Origin: Williamsia sp.
Lineage (GTDB): Bacteria; Bacteroidota; Bacteroidia; Chitinophagales; Chitinophagaceae
Direction of reading: 5' to 3'
Assembly (NCBI GenBank): GCA_015069695.1
Contig: JADCRZ010000009.1
Location: 141,396-205,395, forward strand
Length of the DNA: 64,000 bases
The position numbers were made by a program, and so were the translations under genes. This document shows positions 7,431 to 17,400 of the stretch, piece after piece. Numbering within the stretch: the first letter of the stretch is position 1; each line of letters opens with the position of its first letter. The notes below the pieces were generated by a model that was not told the DNA's origin, did no database searches, and was given only the letters and a program-made list of their open reading frames with translations.

Positions 7431-8939
7431 TCAGTAGCCGGGATTTTGTTTCAGGTTGGGATTGGCTGTCAGCTGCTCAGCCGGAATAGGATAAATGGCC
7501 CGGTAGGCTTCAGTTTGTTTGGTCTTGAAGGTCCAGGTAGAAGTGAAATAAGATCCGAAGCGGATCATGTCGCGGCGGCGCTGGCCCTCCCACAGAAACT
7601 CTCTTGCCCGTTCGTCTTCAATGTTTTTTATTGTAAGGGTAGAAAGCGGCGAGGCATTGCTTCTTGCCCGTACGGCATTCACCAGTTCCAGCGCTCCTGG
7701 TTTTCCCGTGCGGAACAGGGCTTCTGCCTTTGTAAGCAGGATCTCGGCATAGCGTACCAGCACCAGGTCGTTGTTGCCGTTAAAGCCGGCCCAGGTTGCA
7801 CCTACAGGCGTATACTTCAACACTTTGTAACCTTCATTGTCTTCTGCGCTGATCAGGTCTTTAACCGCTATCAGCGTCAGCTGCTGGCCATTGGGATATT
7901 TGAGCGGCGTTCCGTTCAGGTAAAACTGCGGACCGTATTCGATCAGCGCTTTCCGGTTGTCTGTATTTTCATACCGGTCCAGCGCCTCCTGCGTGGTGCT
8001 GTACCCGTTAGCAGGGATAAACGGCAGGTTGTACTTCAGCTGGTCAAGCGCATTTTGCGTATACAGGATAAACTGGTTTCCGCCTGCATTTTTTGTCGGG
8101 TCAATGGAAAAAGAAGAAATTGTTTCCGTGGTCTTTCCTTTGTTGCCGGCATTGAAATTATTGATCAGGTCTTTCTCCAGCGCATAAGCATTGACGCCAA
8201 TCACTTTGTCGCACATGATGGCGGCGCTATCCCACTTTGCCGTGCCGGTATATACGCCCGCATTGAGGTAGGCAATGGCGAGGGCGGCGTAAATGGCTTC
8301 CCGGGTAAAGCGGGGGTAATAAGCCGATTTATTGACCGTTGTAACAGAAGGCATATCCTGCGAAGCGGCGAGCATTTCAGAAACAACAAAATTGAATACA
8401 TCGCTGCGGGTGGCGTTTTTAGGAAGGTTGTTGGGGTCAACCCTGGCCACCGTTACAATGGGTACATTGCCCCAGAAGTCCATCGCATAAAAATAGCCGT
8501 ATGCACGCAGCGCGCGTGTTTCCGCGATCAGGGCTTTCAGGTTGTCTTTGTTGGGAGATTTGTTCAGGGCGTCGAGGATGGCGTTGGCCGTACCGATCTC
8601 CTGAAAGACATTGTTCCAGGCCCTGCCGGTAGTGGCATTGGCAGGGTTTACCACGTGCTGGATGATGTCCATATTGCTTTGATCGAACCAGCCGCCGCTG
8701 GCACGCCCGGGCACAACAAATTCATCTGTGCCGAGTTCAACAACACGCCAGGGATCACCGATATGCGATACCTGCGAAAGAAGTCCGTACACACCTACCA
8801 CGGAAGACAGCGCTTCTTTTTCGCCCTTGTAATAGGTGTCAGGTGAAAGGCTCCCGAATTTTTCCTCGTCCAGTTTGGTGCATGCTGCCAGGGAGAAGAC
8901 AGCAACTATGGCAAAAAAGATTTTTATATACGTATGCAT
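7431..8939 (-). CDS. SusD-family surface glycan-binding lipoprotein
   Basis: 502 residues. The lipobox is 'SLAAC' with lipidated Cys20, followed by 'TKLDEEKFG'. The SusD/RagB fold is seen in the N-terminal TPR-like region ('AETRALRAYGYFYAMDFWGNVPIV') and the C-terminal hallmarks 'LVLVRYAEILLTKAEA', 'RARSNASPL', 'ERAREFLWEGQRRRDMIRFG' and terminal 'YPIPAEQL...NPNLKQNPGY'. It forms the lid of the SusCD transporter with the SusC gene 26 bases upstream. A 515-codon open frame on the opposite strand is only its shadow. The glycan bound cannot be predicted; the FecI/FecR setting suggests induction by the imported ligand. Confidence 0.95.
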   Translation of the reverse strand: MHTYIKIFFAIVAVFSLAACTKLDEEKFGSLSPDTYYKGEKEALSSVVGVYGLLSQVSHIGDPWRVVELGTDEFVVPGRASGGWFDQSNMDIIQHVVNPANATTGRAWNNVFQEIGTANAILDALNKSPNKDNLKALIAETRALRAYGYFYAMDFWGNVPIVTVARVDPNNLPKNATRSDVFNFVVSEMLAASQDMPSVTTVNKSAYYPRFTREAIYAALAIAYLNAGVYTGTAKWDSAAIMCDKVIGVNAYALEKDLINNFNAGNKGKTTETISSFSIDPTKNAGGNQFILYTQNALDQLKYNLPFIPANGYSTTQEALDRYENTDNRKALIEYGPQFYLNGTPLKYPNGQQLTLIAVKDLISAEDNEGYKVLKYTPVGATWAGFNGNNDLVLVRYAEILLTKAEALFRTGKPGALELVNAVRARSNASPLSTLTIKNIEDERAREFLWEGQRRRDMIRFGSYFTSTWTFKTKQTEAYRAIYPIPAEQLTANPNLKQNPGY

Positions 8940-8965
8940 ATAGATAGAATAAGAAATAAACAGGA

Positions 8966-11900
8966 TTAAAAATTAAGGTTGATGCCTGCACTGATGCTGC
9001 GCGCGCGTGGGTATGCCAGGTAGTCTACGCCCAGCGGTGCTGTGCCCACGCCCGAAATCTCTGAATTTACTTCAGGGTCAAGACCTGAGTATTTGGTAAT
9101 AACAAAAAGGTTTTGGCCTGTCAGGAACACCCGCGCATTCTGGAACAGCGGCGTCTTTGCATGAATGTCGTAGCCCAGCGTCATATTGTCCAGCCGCAGA
9201 AAAGAGCCGTCTTCGATCCAGCGGGAGGAATATTGTTTGGGCTGGTCGCGCTTTACGCCGCTCGTTACAGCGGTCACAAATACGTTCCTGCCGGGCAGGT
9301 TGCTTTCATAACCCAGGTTGTTGCCGGTGAGGTTGTACACATCATTTCCGACGGACGCGCGAAGGTTGATGCCCAGGTTCCAGTTTTTGTAATTGAACGT
9401 ATTGCTGACACCGTAAGTGAATTTCGGTTGTGCATAACCGATAACCGTGTCGCCGGCGATAAATTGTTCAACCCCGTTTTTTATGCCGGTGAAGCGCCTG
9501 CCCCAGAAAGTACCCAGCGGCTGCCCCGGCGTAATCAGCTGTGCATACACGCCTGACGTAAGGCCCTGCCCCTGCAGCGGAGCGATCCTGATGTTGTTGC
9601 CCTTGAACTGGTCGTTCGAAAGACTGAGCACCTTGTTCCTGTTGCGGCTAAAGACGACGTTGATGCTCCAGTTGAAATCTTTCTGCGATACCGGCGTTGC
9701 TCCCAGTACTACCTCAATGCCCCTGTTTTGTACGCTGCCTACATTGGCCAATTGCGTATTGATGGCAGTAGGGGATGGAACCGGCAAACGCAACAAGAGG
9801 TCGGTGGTTTTTTTGTTGTAGTAGTCAACGCTTCCGTGGATCCTTCCGTCGAGAAAGGCAAAGTCGATCCCGCCGTTCAGCTGGGCTGTTTGCTCCCAGC
9901 GCAGGTTGGGATTGGCATATTGCTGCGGCAATACGTTGGTGATCCGCTGTCCGCCTACAATATAGCCTGTTGTGGTAGCGCCCAGGGTGGTGATTGAATT
10001 GAGGTTGCCGATTTCCTGGTTGCCTGTAACGCCATAGCTAAGCCGGAGCTTGAGATCGGAAACAGCCGGTACCTTGAAAAATTCTTCTTTCGACAAACGC
10101 CAGGCAACCGAGCCCGATGGAAAAACGCCCCATCTGTTGCCGCTGCCAAACCTGCTGGAGCCATCCCTTCTAACGGTTCCGGTGAGCAGGAAGCGGTCGT
10201 CAAAATTGTAGTTGGCCCTTGCATACATCGAAATAAGCGTATTGCTTTGCTTGAATGTAGAAACGGTGTTGATGGAACTGGCAGCCTGCAAACTGTACCA
10301 CAAAAACTCATCCGACAGGAAGCCCGATGCAGTGGTCCTGTCGCCTTCTTCCACAAAGTATTGATATGAGTATCCGGCAATGGCATCGATCGAATGGCGT
10401 CCGAACTTGTCATTAAAGCGCAACACGGTTTCCAGCAGCTTGCTGTAATCTTCCAGTTTTTGCACGCTTGCATAACCACCCAACCCCGAACCAAGCGGGT
10501 TCGATTGCTTGATATACGAGTTCCGGTCAATGTCCTGTTTGGTATAGCCCAGGTTCACGTTGAAGCTGAGTGGTTTTGTGATCTTCAGCGTGGTGGTCAG
10601 ATTGCCGATAAACCGGTTGTTGGTCAGCTGGTCTGGCACATCTGTGGAAAATGAAACCGGATTGATGCGGTAAGGCAATACAAAATTGTAATTGCCGGCA
10701 GAGTCGTACACAGGATAGGTCGGGTTGAACACATAGGCTTCGTAGTTCATGCTGGTGCCTTGTTCACTGCCCACCGTGTTGGAGATGGGGGCGCTGTTGG
10801 AAAAGGTCTGGCCGTAATTTACGCGCATGTCAAAAAGCAGCCGGTCGTCCAGCGTGGAATGGTTCAAATTGATCCGGGCATCTGTGCGGGTGATCTTTGA
10901 ACCCAGTACCACCCCTTGCTGGATGCCATGCCCGAGCGATGCCCGGTACGTGGTTTTGTCTGAGCCGCCTGCAAACGACAGGTAGTAATCCTGCGAGTAA
11001 CCGGTGCGGTAAATCTGGTCCTGCCAGTTTGTATTGGCTCCTTTGTCGCTGATAGACAGGCCCAGGTCTTTGACCACACTCCTGTACTGATCGGCCGACA
11101 ATACATCAAGCGTTTTTGATACTTTCGACATGCCTCCGGTAACAGATAAGGAGACCCTTCCTTTTCCGGCACTGCCTTTTTTGGTTGTGATCACAATTAC
11201 ACCGTTAGCGCCCCGTGAGCCATAGATGGCAGCAGCAGAGGCATCTTTCAGCACGGTGATCGATTCAATATCGTTCGGGTTGAGTGTAAGCAGCGGGTTA
11301 ACCGGTTCCTGGTCAAACACGTCTGTACCGTTTGCCCTGATGTTTGCCTGTGAAACACCGGCTGTGGTGGAGATGGGAACGCCATCAATTACATACAGGG
11401 GATCGTTGTTGCCGGTGAGTGAAGTGCCCCCGCGGATCCGGATGGTATTGGAGCCGCCGGGCTTGCCACTGTTCTGTGATATGTTTACACCGGCCAGCTT
11501 GCCCTGGATGGCCTGCTGCGGACTGAGCACCACACCCTGGTTAAAATCCTTGCTGCTTACAGCGGAAACAGAACCTGTGAGGTCTTTGTTGCGCTGTGTT
11601 CCATAACCTACTACAACCACATCCATTTCCTGTGAGGCAGATGATAAAACAATGTTCAGGGAACCATCACCCGCCTTGACTTCCTTGGTGGTATAGCCAA
11701 CAAATGAAACAACCAGTACGGAACCGGCATTGGCAACGGTGATGGAAAAGCTCCCGTCATCGCCGGCGGTCACCACATTTTTGGGCGCAGCCTTTTCGGT
11801 AACAGTAGCACCGGGCAGGGCCTCTCCGAGGTTGTTTGATATCTTTCCTGAAACCGAGATGGCAGGAGGAGAAGGCGCTGCACGAACAGGCTCCACTTCA

Positions 11901-12268
11901 AGGAGCTTTTCTTTTTTCAGGCCGATCACCACGGTACGGTCGATGATGGTATAGGAGAGGGGGAGCGACTGGAAAACCAGGTTCAGGGCCTGCTCTACAG
12001 ATGCATCTGCTACCTGTACGGTTACCGGACCTGCTTTTTGCAGGAGCGTACGGGAATAGGCAAACGTGTAACCGGTCTGCCGCTTGATTTCTTTGAATAC
12101 TTTGACCAGCGACATCTCTTTTGCAAAGAGGGTCACCTTCTGCGTATAGCCATGGGCGTTAACATTCAGAAAGGCAACCAGGAGAAAAAACGTTGTTAGC
12201 TTCATCATGAACAGTTTCTGGACGGCTCTTTTAGACACAATGAGCTTGCGCAAAGCAACCAATTGCAT
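8966..12268 (-). CDS. SusC-family TonB-dependent receptor with N-terminal STN signalling domain
   Basis: About 1100 residues from the ATG at 12266-12268. This start is preferred over a TTG at 12319 because 'MQLVALRKLIVSKRAVQKLF' directly precedes the signal peptide, as is usual in this clade. After the signal come a secretin/TonB short N-terminal (STN) domain (about 45-118), a carboxypeptidase-D-like regulatory domain (138-210), TonB box 'DVVVVGYGTQ' (216-225), the plug with 'DGVPIS' and 'AAIYGSRGANGVIVITTKKG', and the 22-strand barrel ending 'SISAGINLNF'. The STN domain contacts a FecR anti-sigma, and that gene lies directly upstream. Together with SusD it imports an oligosaccharide. Confidence 0.95.
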   Translation of the reverse strand: MQLVALRKLIVSKRAVQKLFMMKLTTFFLLVAFLNVNAHGYTQKVTLFAKEMSLVKVFKEIKRQTGYTFAYSRTLLQKAGPVTVQVADASVEQALNLVFQSLPLSYTIIDRTVVIGLKKEKLLEVEPVRAAPSPPAISVSGKISNNLGEALPGATVTEKAAPKNVVTAGDDGSFSITVANAGSVLVVSFVGYTTKEVKAGDGSLNIVLSSASQEMDVVVVGYGTQRNKDLTGSVSAVSSKDFNQGVVLSPQQAIQGKLAGVNISQNSGKPGGSNTIRIRGGTSLTGNNDPLYVIDGVPISTTAGVSQANIRANGTDVFDQEPVNPLLTLNPNDIESITVLKDASAAAIYGSRGANGVIVITTKKGSAGKGRVSLSVTGGMSKVSKTLDVLSADQYRSVVKDLGLSISDKGANTNWQDQIYRTGYSQDYYLSFAGGSDKTTYRASLGHGIQQGVVLGSKITRTDARINLNHSTLDDRLLFDMRVNYGQTFSNSAPISNTVGSEQGTSMNYEAYVFNPTYPVYDSAGNYNFVLPYRINPVSFSTDVPDQLTNNRFIGNLTTTLKITKPLSFNVNLGYTKQDIDRNSYIKQSNPLGSGLGGYASVQKLEDYSKLLETVLRFNDKFGRHSIDAIAGYSYQYFVEEGDRTTASGFLSDEFLWYSLQAASSINTVSTFKQSNTLISMYARANYNFDDRFLLTGTVRRDGSSRFGSGNRWGVFPSGSVAWRLSKEEFFKVPAVSDLKLRLSYGVTGNQEIGNLNSITTLGATTTGYIVGGQRITNVLPQQYANPNLRWEQTAQLNGGIDFAFLDGRIHGSVDYYNKKTTDLLLRLPVPSPTAINTQLANVGSVQNRGIEVVLGATPVSQKDFNWSINVVFSRNRNKVLSLSNDQFKGNNIRIAPLQGQGLTSGVYAQLITPGQPLGTFWGRRFTGIKNGVEQFIAGDTVIGYAQPKFTYGVSNTFNYKNWNLGINLRASVGNDVYNLTGNNLGYESNLPGRNVFVTAVTSGVKRDQPKQYSSRWIEDGSFLRLDNMTLGYDIHAKTPLFQNARVFLTGQNLFVITKYSGLDPEVNSEISGVGTAPLGVDYLAYPRARSISAGINLNF

Positions 12269-12373
12269 AAATTTGATTGATTTTAGGTGAAACAATATGG
12301 ATTCGCGTTCATATAACAATCAACCTGGATCAATCCCCGGATGCAGCCTGCCCGCTGCTCCGGTTTTTTTTAC

Positions 12374-12385
12374 CAGGTCTACCTG
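12374..12385. promoter_or_regulatory. Short perfect inverted repeat upstream of SusC
   Basis: CAGGT-CT-ACCTG, a 5-base dyad with a two-base centre, sits in the 167-base gap between the FecR stop and the SusC start, about 106 bases before the SusC ATG. It could be a regulator site or part of an mRNA hairpin between the genes. It is short enough to be chance, and no -33/-7 Bacteroidota promoter pair is clear beside it. Confidence 0.2.
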
Positions 12386-12435
12386 ATACAAATAGAAATA
12401 GTCCCTGCTGTATGTATTCCTGCCCGTAGTTTATC

Positions 12436-13641
12436 TTATGAAACAATGATCCTTCTTTCTTCTATGCTGAAATGAATGTTGGCCGTAAGTTCCAGCACTT
12501 TTAAAACCGACGACAGCTTTGAACTGCGCGGCATCTCAACATGGTAGAGGTTGTCGTCCGGTGTGATGCGGTATTCCACATCTACATCATACCATCTGGC
12601 GAGCTGCCGCATTACTGTGCGGATATCGGCATTGTCAAAATGAAACAAGCCGTTTTTCCAGGCAATCACATCTTCTGCATCCGGATCCCGGATCTTATCC
12701 AATCCGCCCTTCTTATTCAGTCTTGATTGTTCCAGCGGATTGAGTACAAGTGTCTGGTTGTTGTGAGAGAATGCCACAGATCCTTCAAATAAGGTGGTCT
12801 GGAGTAGGGCCTCATCGGGGTAGGCCATTACATTAAAATGGGTGCCCATCACCGTTACCTCCGAACCGTTGACCGCAACAACAAAGGGGTGATCCCTGTT
12901 TTTTGCTACTTCAAAATAAGCCTCGCCGGTTATATCAACCCTTCTTTCCGGGCCCGTAAAGGCAGTCGGAAAGCGGATGGAAGAAACCGCATTCAGCCAT
13001 ACCATGCTGCCATCCGGCAGTTCAACCTGGTACTGTCCGCCACGCGGCGTCGAGATGGTGTTGTAAACGGTTTCCTGGTTGCCGGGGCTGCTTACCTTGT
13101 AGTCCAGCTTGCCGTTTAATTTGATCACGGTAGAAGCGCCTTGTTTTGCCAGCGGCCCGTTGGCCGCATCATCCAGGGTAATTACGGTTCCATTGCCCAG
13201 GGTGAGCAGGGCCTTGCGGCCGCCGGGAAGAACATCGACCGGCTCTTTTTTCTGGTGCTTTGCCACAGGGGCGGGGTTGGTTGAACGGGCATGATTCCAC
13301 ATCCAGGCTGCAAGCACGCTCACAACTGCCAGCAGGGCTGCTGCGATTGACAGGGGCAACCACCTTCTGAAACTGCTGCGCTGTTTGGGTGGGAGATCAA
13401 CCAAAACAGCTTCCTGGTTTGCACGGGCTACCGACAGGATGTTTTCAAAAATGACCGGTGCCCGCCGCCTGTCTGCCAGGCCACTGAGCGAGCGGTCTTG
13501 CAGCAGCTGGCTGATATGGTCTTTCAACAGCTGTTTAAAAGGCTCTTGTTGGATCATCTCCAGAAATTGCTGCAGTTCTTCACCCGTCAGCTGGTTCCGC
13601 GTGTAATCCTGCATTAGCTCGTTGAATGGTCGATTGCTCAT
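12436..13641 (-). CDS. FecR-type anti-sigma factor / transmembrane sensor
   Basis: 401 residues from the ATG at 13639-13641; the longer GTG start at 13710 would add 23 residues with no family character. The N-terminal cytoplasmic anti-sigma part ('FNELMQDYTRNQLTGEELQQFLEM') is followed by one transmembrane helix (about 94-115, 'WLPLSIAAALLAVVSVLAAW') and a periplasmic FecR domain with 'ISTPRGGQYQVELPDGSMVW', 'FTGPERRVDITGEAYFEVAK' and 'VTVMGTHFNVMAY', ending in a DUF4974-like region. It holds the upstream sigma until the SusC STN domain signals ligand. Gene order sigma, FecR, SusC, SusD is complete. Confidence 0.94.
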   Translation of the reverse strand: MSNRPFNELMQDYTRNQLTGEELQQFLEMIQQEPFKQLLKDHISQLLQDRSLSGLADRRRAPVIFENILSVARANQEAVLVDLPPKQRSSFRRWLPLSIAAALLAVVSVLAAWMWNHARSTNPAPVAKHQKKEPVDVLPGGRKALLTLGNGTVITLDDAANGPLAKQGASTVIKLNGKLDYKVSSPGNQETVYNTISTPRGGQYQVELPDGSMVWLNAVSSIRFPTAFTGPERRVDITGEAYFEVAKNRDHPFVVAVNGSEVTVMGTHFNVMAYPDEALLQTTLFEGSVAFSHNNQTLVLNPLEQSRLNKKGGLDKIRDPDAEDVIAWKNGLFHFDNADIRTVMRQLARWYDVDVEYRITPDDNLYHVEMPRSSKLSSVLKVLELTANIHFSIEERRIIVS

Positions 13642-13755
13642 AAGTTTTCTGGTATGTTGCCTGGCGGCAGACTGGCAGCCGGTTTTTACCGTGCCCGGGT
13701 ATAAAGACACGGGTTACAGGGGGAGGTAGTAGCCGGTGCTAAAAAATATTTTTTT

Positions 13756-14388
13756 TCAGGAAAACAAACAGGCTACAAAAGGCAGCAGGATCTCCGGGAG
13801 CAGGATGTTGTGGCGGGAAAGATAAGCCCGGATAAAATGGAGTGCCTTGTTCATGTGCGATTTCACCGTGAGCCGGGAAACACCCATGCGACTGGCAATA
13901 GAAGCCTGGTCGAGGCCTTCGTAGCGGCTGAGTTCAAACACGGTGCGTTGCTGAGGCGGCAATTGTTTCACCGCTTCATCAATGATCTGTCCGGTTTCTT
14001 TCAGCAGCAGTTGCTGATCAGGGGATAAATTGTTTTCTGTCTCTGCCGGCAGCGGTTGGGTACCGGTTTTTTTTCTCAGCTCATTGTAGATATGGTTGCG
14101 GGCAATGATAAAAAGGTAATTGTCAAAATTGTCAACGGATAAAAGCTGTTCGCGTTTGATCCAGACCTTTAAAAAGATGTCCTGCACCAGTTCTTCGGCT
14201 ACCACCTGCGACCGGATAAAAGTAAAAGCTACAGAGTAGATATTGTCCCAATACAAGTAGAACAGTTGGCGGAAGGCATCCTCATCACCTGTTGCTACCT
14301 GCCTGACCAGGTAATTGCTGTTGTATGAAGTATTGGCAAGCAATCGCAGCGCGTTGTTAGATCGTGTATTCAGTGATAAATGTACCAA
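13756..14388 (-). CDS. ECF sigma-70 factor (FecI-like)
   Basis: The recognisable protein has region 2 ('DAFRQLFYLYWDNIYSVAF', 'AEELVQDIFLKVWIKR', 'FDNYLFIIARNHIYNELRKK') and region 4 ('LPPQQRTVFELSRYEGLDQA', 'IASRMGVSRLTVKSHMNKAL'). The start is uncertain. There is no ATG close to the conserved part: a TTG at 14388 (used here) or 14343 gives 211 or 196 residues, while the nearest ATG (14568) would overlap the upstream beta-helix gene by more than 100 bases. It precedes FecR by 114 bases and should drive the SusC/SusD genes when released. A hydrophobic tail ('LPEILLPFVACLFS') closes the protein. Confidence 0.88.
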   Translation of the reverse strand: MVHLSLNTRSNNALRLLANTSYNSNYLVRQVATGDEDAFRQLFYLYWDNIYSVAFTFIRSQVVAEELVQDIFLKVWIKREQLLSVDNFDNYLFIIARNHIYNELRKKTGTQPLPAETENNLSPDQQLLLKETGQIIDEAVKQLPPQQRTVFELSRYEGLDQASIASRMGVSRLTVKSHMNKALHFIRAYLSRHNILLPEILLPFVACLFS

Positions 14389-14452
14389 TAGTTGAATGGA
14401 AGAAAAATATTTATTTCTCCGCTTTGCAGAACAAGGTGTGTTCCTGAAAAAA

Positions 14453-17400
14453 TTAAAAAGCCTGCAAAAAAAGGAGCCACTGGTTTTTTGAAGGTTTTTT
14501 AATTGATGCGCCTTTTTGTAAGCGGATAGGCTCAGCCAGGGAAATTGTTTTTTCTGAAAGCGGATCATACCAAATGCCTTTGTACCGGCGATCCGGCCCG
14601 CTTTGATCCGGAATAATGGCCGGGCCGGAAAGCGAGTAGAGCAGCAGGGTCTCCCTGCTGCTGTCTGCCAGGCACCAGTTCTGTTGCCCGTTGACAAGCA
14701 TGTTGTCTGCCGGCCGCATATCCATCAGCCTGCTTCCCAGGTATTGTTGCACAAAACCATTGAACGTAAGATGGCCTCCGCCTCTTTCCCGGGGCGTGGA
14801 CATAATCACCTGTGCACCGCCTGCCATCAGCGAGGCAATGGCGCTTACATCATTGTATACGGACACCACGGCTTTGCCGGGAAACCGGTCAGTATACTCG
14901 CGCACCTGCCGGTATACCAGGGGCTGGCTGGTAGGCAGGGGATAATCTGTCTCCTGCAGGAAAGCCTCTCCCACCATTTCCCGGTACGATCTGTTCTGTC
15001 CACCCTTGGGTGCCCACAGCGAGTCTCTGTTAGAAAACAATCCCTCCGGACGATACTGCCAGTAACGCGTATCAATCACATCCACCTGCTGTGCGAGGGC
15101 GGGATCACCCAGGATCGCGTCTGTAATGTCTTTGCTCGTAACGAGCGCTACGCGCACATGCCGGTTGTGCTGCTGCTCCCAGTCGGCAATGGTTTGCAGA
15201 AAAAAGCGCTGAAAGGCCAAGGGGCCGCTAAACTGAATACCCAGACTGAATATGATGTTGCTGGCCGAACCCAATTCATCAAGCACATGAAAGATATACG
15301 CCTGGTGGAGCTGGCGCATAAGTGGCTGGTCTGTATTATAAAACTGGTTGCCAAGGTGCAGTCTGGCCCAGGGCTCTGCGGGCAGGGGTTCCGGAAGCGG
15401 TGTGCCGTTGAGGTTGTTGACGGACCGCCAGGGGTAATCAACCCAGTGCGTTACATATTCCAGCAGGTTGTGGGTATCGTACAGGTTGTAGTACAGCACC
15501 AGGCCGTTTTCATCGCAGAGCTGCGCAAACTCTTTTCCCCGCTTGAAATACCAGGGATTGAATTTGGTGAGATCATACAGGCTCATGCCATCCCAGGCCT
15601 TGCCCTGGCCGCTGCGGGCCCAGGGCATCTCATAGAAGGGTGCCCATACCTGGCTGTCTGTCCGTTTCCTGGTATCATGGTCATCACGTCTCCGGTCGTA
15701 CCATAGGCCAGTAACAGTCTGGTAAAAAAAGGTTCCCTGGCGCGCCAGGTTCTTGGCCAGTACGGGCAAGTCTTCCGTCAATCCCGGACCCACCTTGCCC
15801 GGCACATAGCGCGTAATGCTGGTTCCTGAATTCAGCTCTCCGCCGGGAAAAGCCTGTCCGCGCCAGAACCCGTCGCCGGCAGAGCCACCCCAGACCACAG
15901 ATCCGTCAATTACAAAGCGCCCATTGATGAGCTGTAACGGATGTAAGCGGGGTGGCGGAAGTGGCGTAGGAGCAGGAAGGTCTTTGTAAGTAAACGCACG
16001 AATATTTGCGGTGGAAACAACAGGAGCAGCCACGGTTTCAGGCTGTGCTTGCCCCTTTCTGGCCGCCAGCTGGTACTGGTAAAGAGAGCGGGATGCGCTT
16101 GTGGCAAGATTGGGATATTCACCAGGCCCCTCGGCTATTACTTCACTGGCTTTGCAGTTCCAGGCGATGGAGTTGGCGGCCGTCCAGCCACCTCCCTGCG
16201 CCCTGCTGAAATCATAGGCAAGCTGCAGACCGGCTCCTTCAACGGTTACATTCTCATACAACACACCGGATGCCCAGCTTTCAAACGAACCGCTGGCACC
16301 CAGCGCATGCAGGGCTTTACAATCCAGGAAAACATTGGGACCCGCAGCACAGAACCCGGTAGCAAAATCATTCATGCCGGAATCTGACACACATCTTTGT
16401 ACCAGTACCTGCTGCCCTTCAACCAAAAAATTATACCTGCGGTAACCCGCGGCTTCCCCGGTTGGTTGCTCGCACCGGCAGTCCAACACACTCACGCAAC
16501 GGGCCCGTGGCGCCACGCTCACGGCGGCGCTTACAAAGTGACGCGCTGTTACACTGCGCACCCAAACATGCTCGGCCCGGTTTACCAGGATGCCCGTCCA
16601 GGCATGTTCTTCATCAAAGCGGTTGGCCCGGTCGTACTGACTTTCAAGGACCAGGTTTTCTAGCCCGATCAAATGGGGCAAAGTGCCGTTTACAACGCGG
16701 ACAGTAGCCCCGCCATATTGTTGCTGTATAGAGGTGGTGATAGGCGCATCGAGGAGGATTTGTTTTTTTGCCTTGTCTGCTTCCGTTACGACCCGGTCCC
16801 ACACCAGGTCTCTTGACCCGGCGGGCCATTGCAGTCCCCGGTAAGCAACAAACATACCCTCTGCTTTATTCATGCCCAGGTCGGCTATCCAGGTGGCTGT
16901 GCTGGGGCGGGTAATAACAACATGGTCTCCGGGCTCTATGTCTTCCAGCTTGTCCAGTGTCAACCGCCGGCTTCCTGCTGCAACAGAGGGGTTTGTAACC
17001 TGCAGGGCTTCCCGCAGGGAAAAAGTATCCTGCAGACTGCCTACTTGTATCAGGCTGCGCCGGTCGGTTCCGGTGGCTACAAGGAGGGTAGGACTTTTGC
17101 CGGTACTGCCCCGCACAACCACGCCGCTCTTGTTCAGCCTGAGCTGGCCGGATACAAGGAACCTGCCCGGCCCCAATTGCAATGCGCCGCGAAAACCGGT
17201 TGGCTGAACAGGAAGGCTGCCGATGTAATCAAGGGCGCCCTGAAGAAGGCGGGTATCGTCGCCACCACTGGGACTTACCCGCAGCACAGCCGGCACTTGC
17301 GGGATTGAGCGGTTGCCGCCCATATAGCCTGCGCAGGAAAAATCAATCGGGATAGAATCAGGATTTATCTCCCGCTGGGATTGAGCTGTGGCCGTCGGAT

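Noticed and set aside
7299..8846. 515-codon open frame on the plus strand
   Set aside because: It lies wholly opposite the SusD gene, has no family character, and its length follows from SusD codon use.
14603..15706. 367-codon plus-strand frame
   Set aside because: It is antisense to the beta-helix fusion gene, with Cys/His/Val-rich composition and no recognisable motif.
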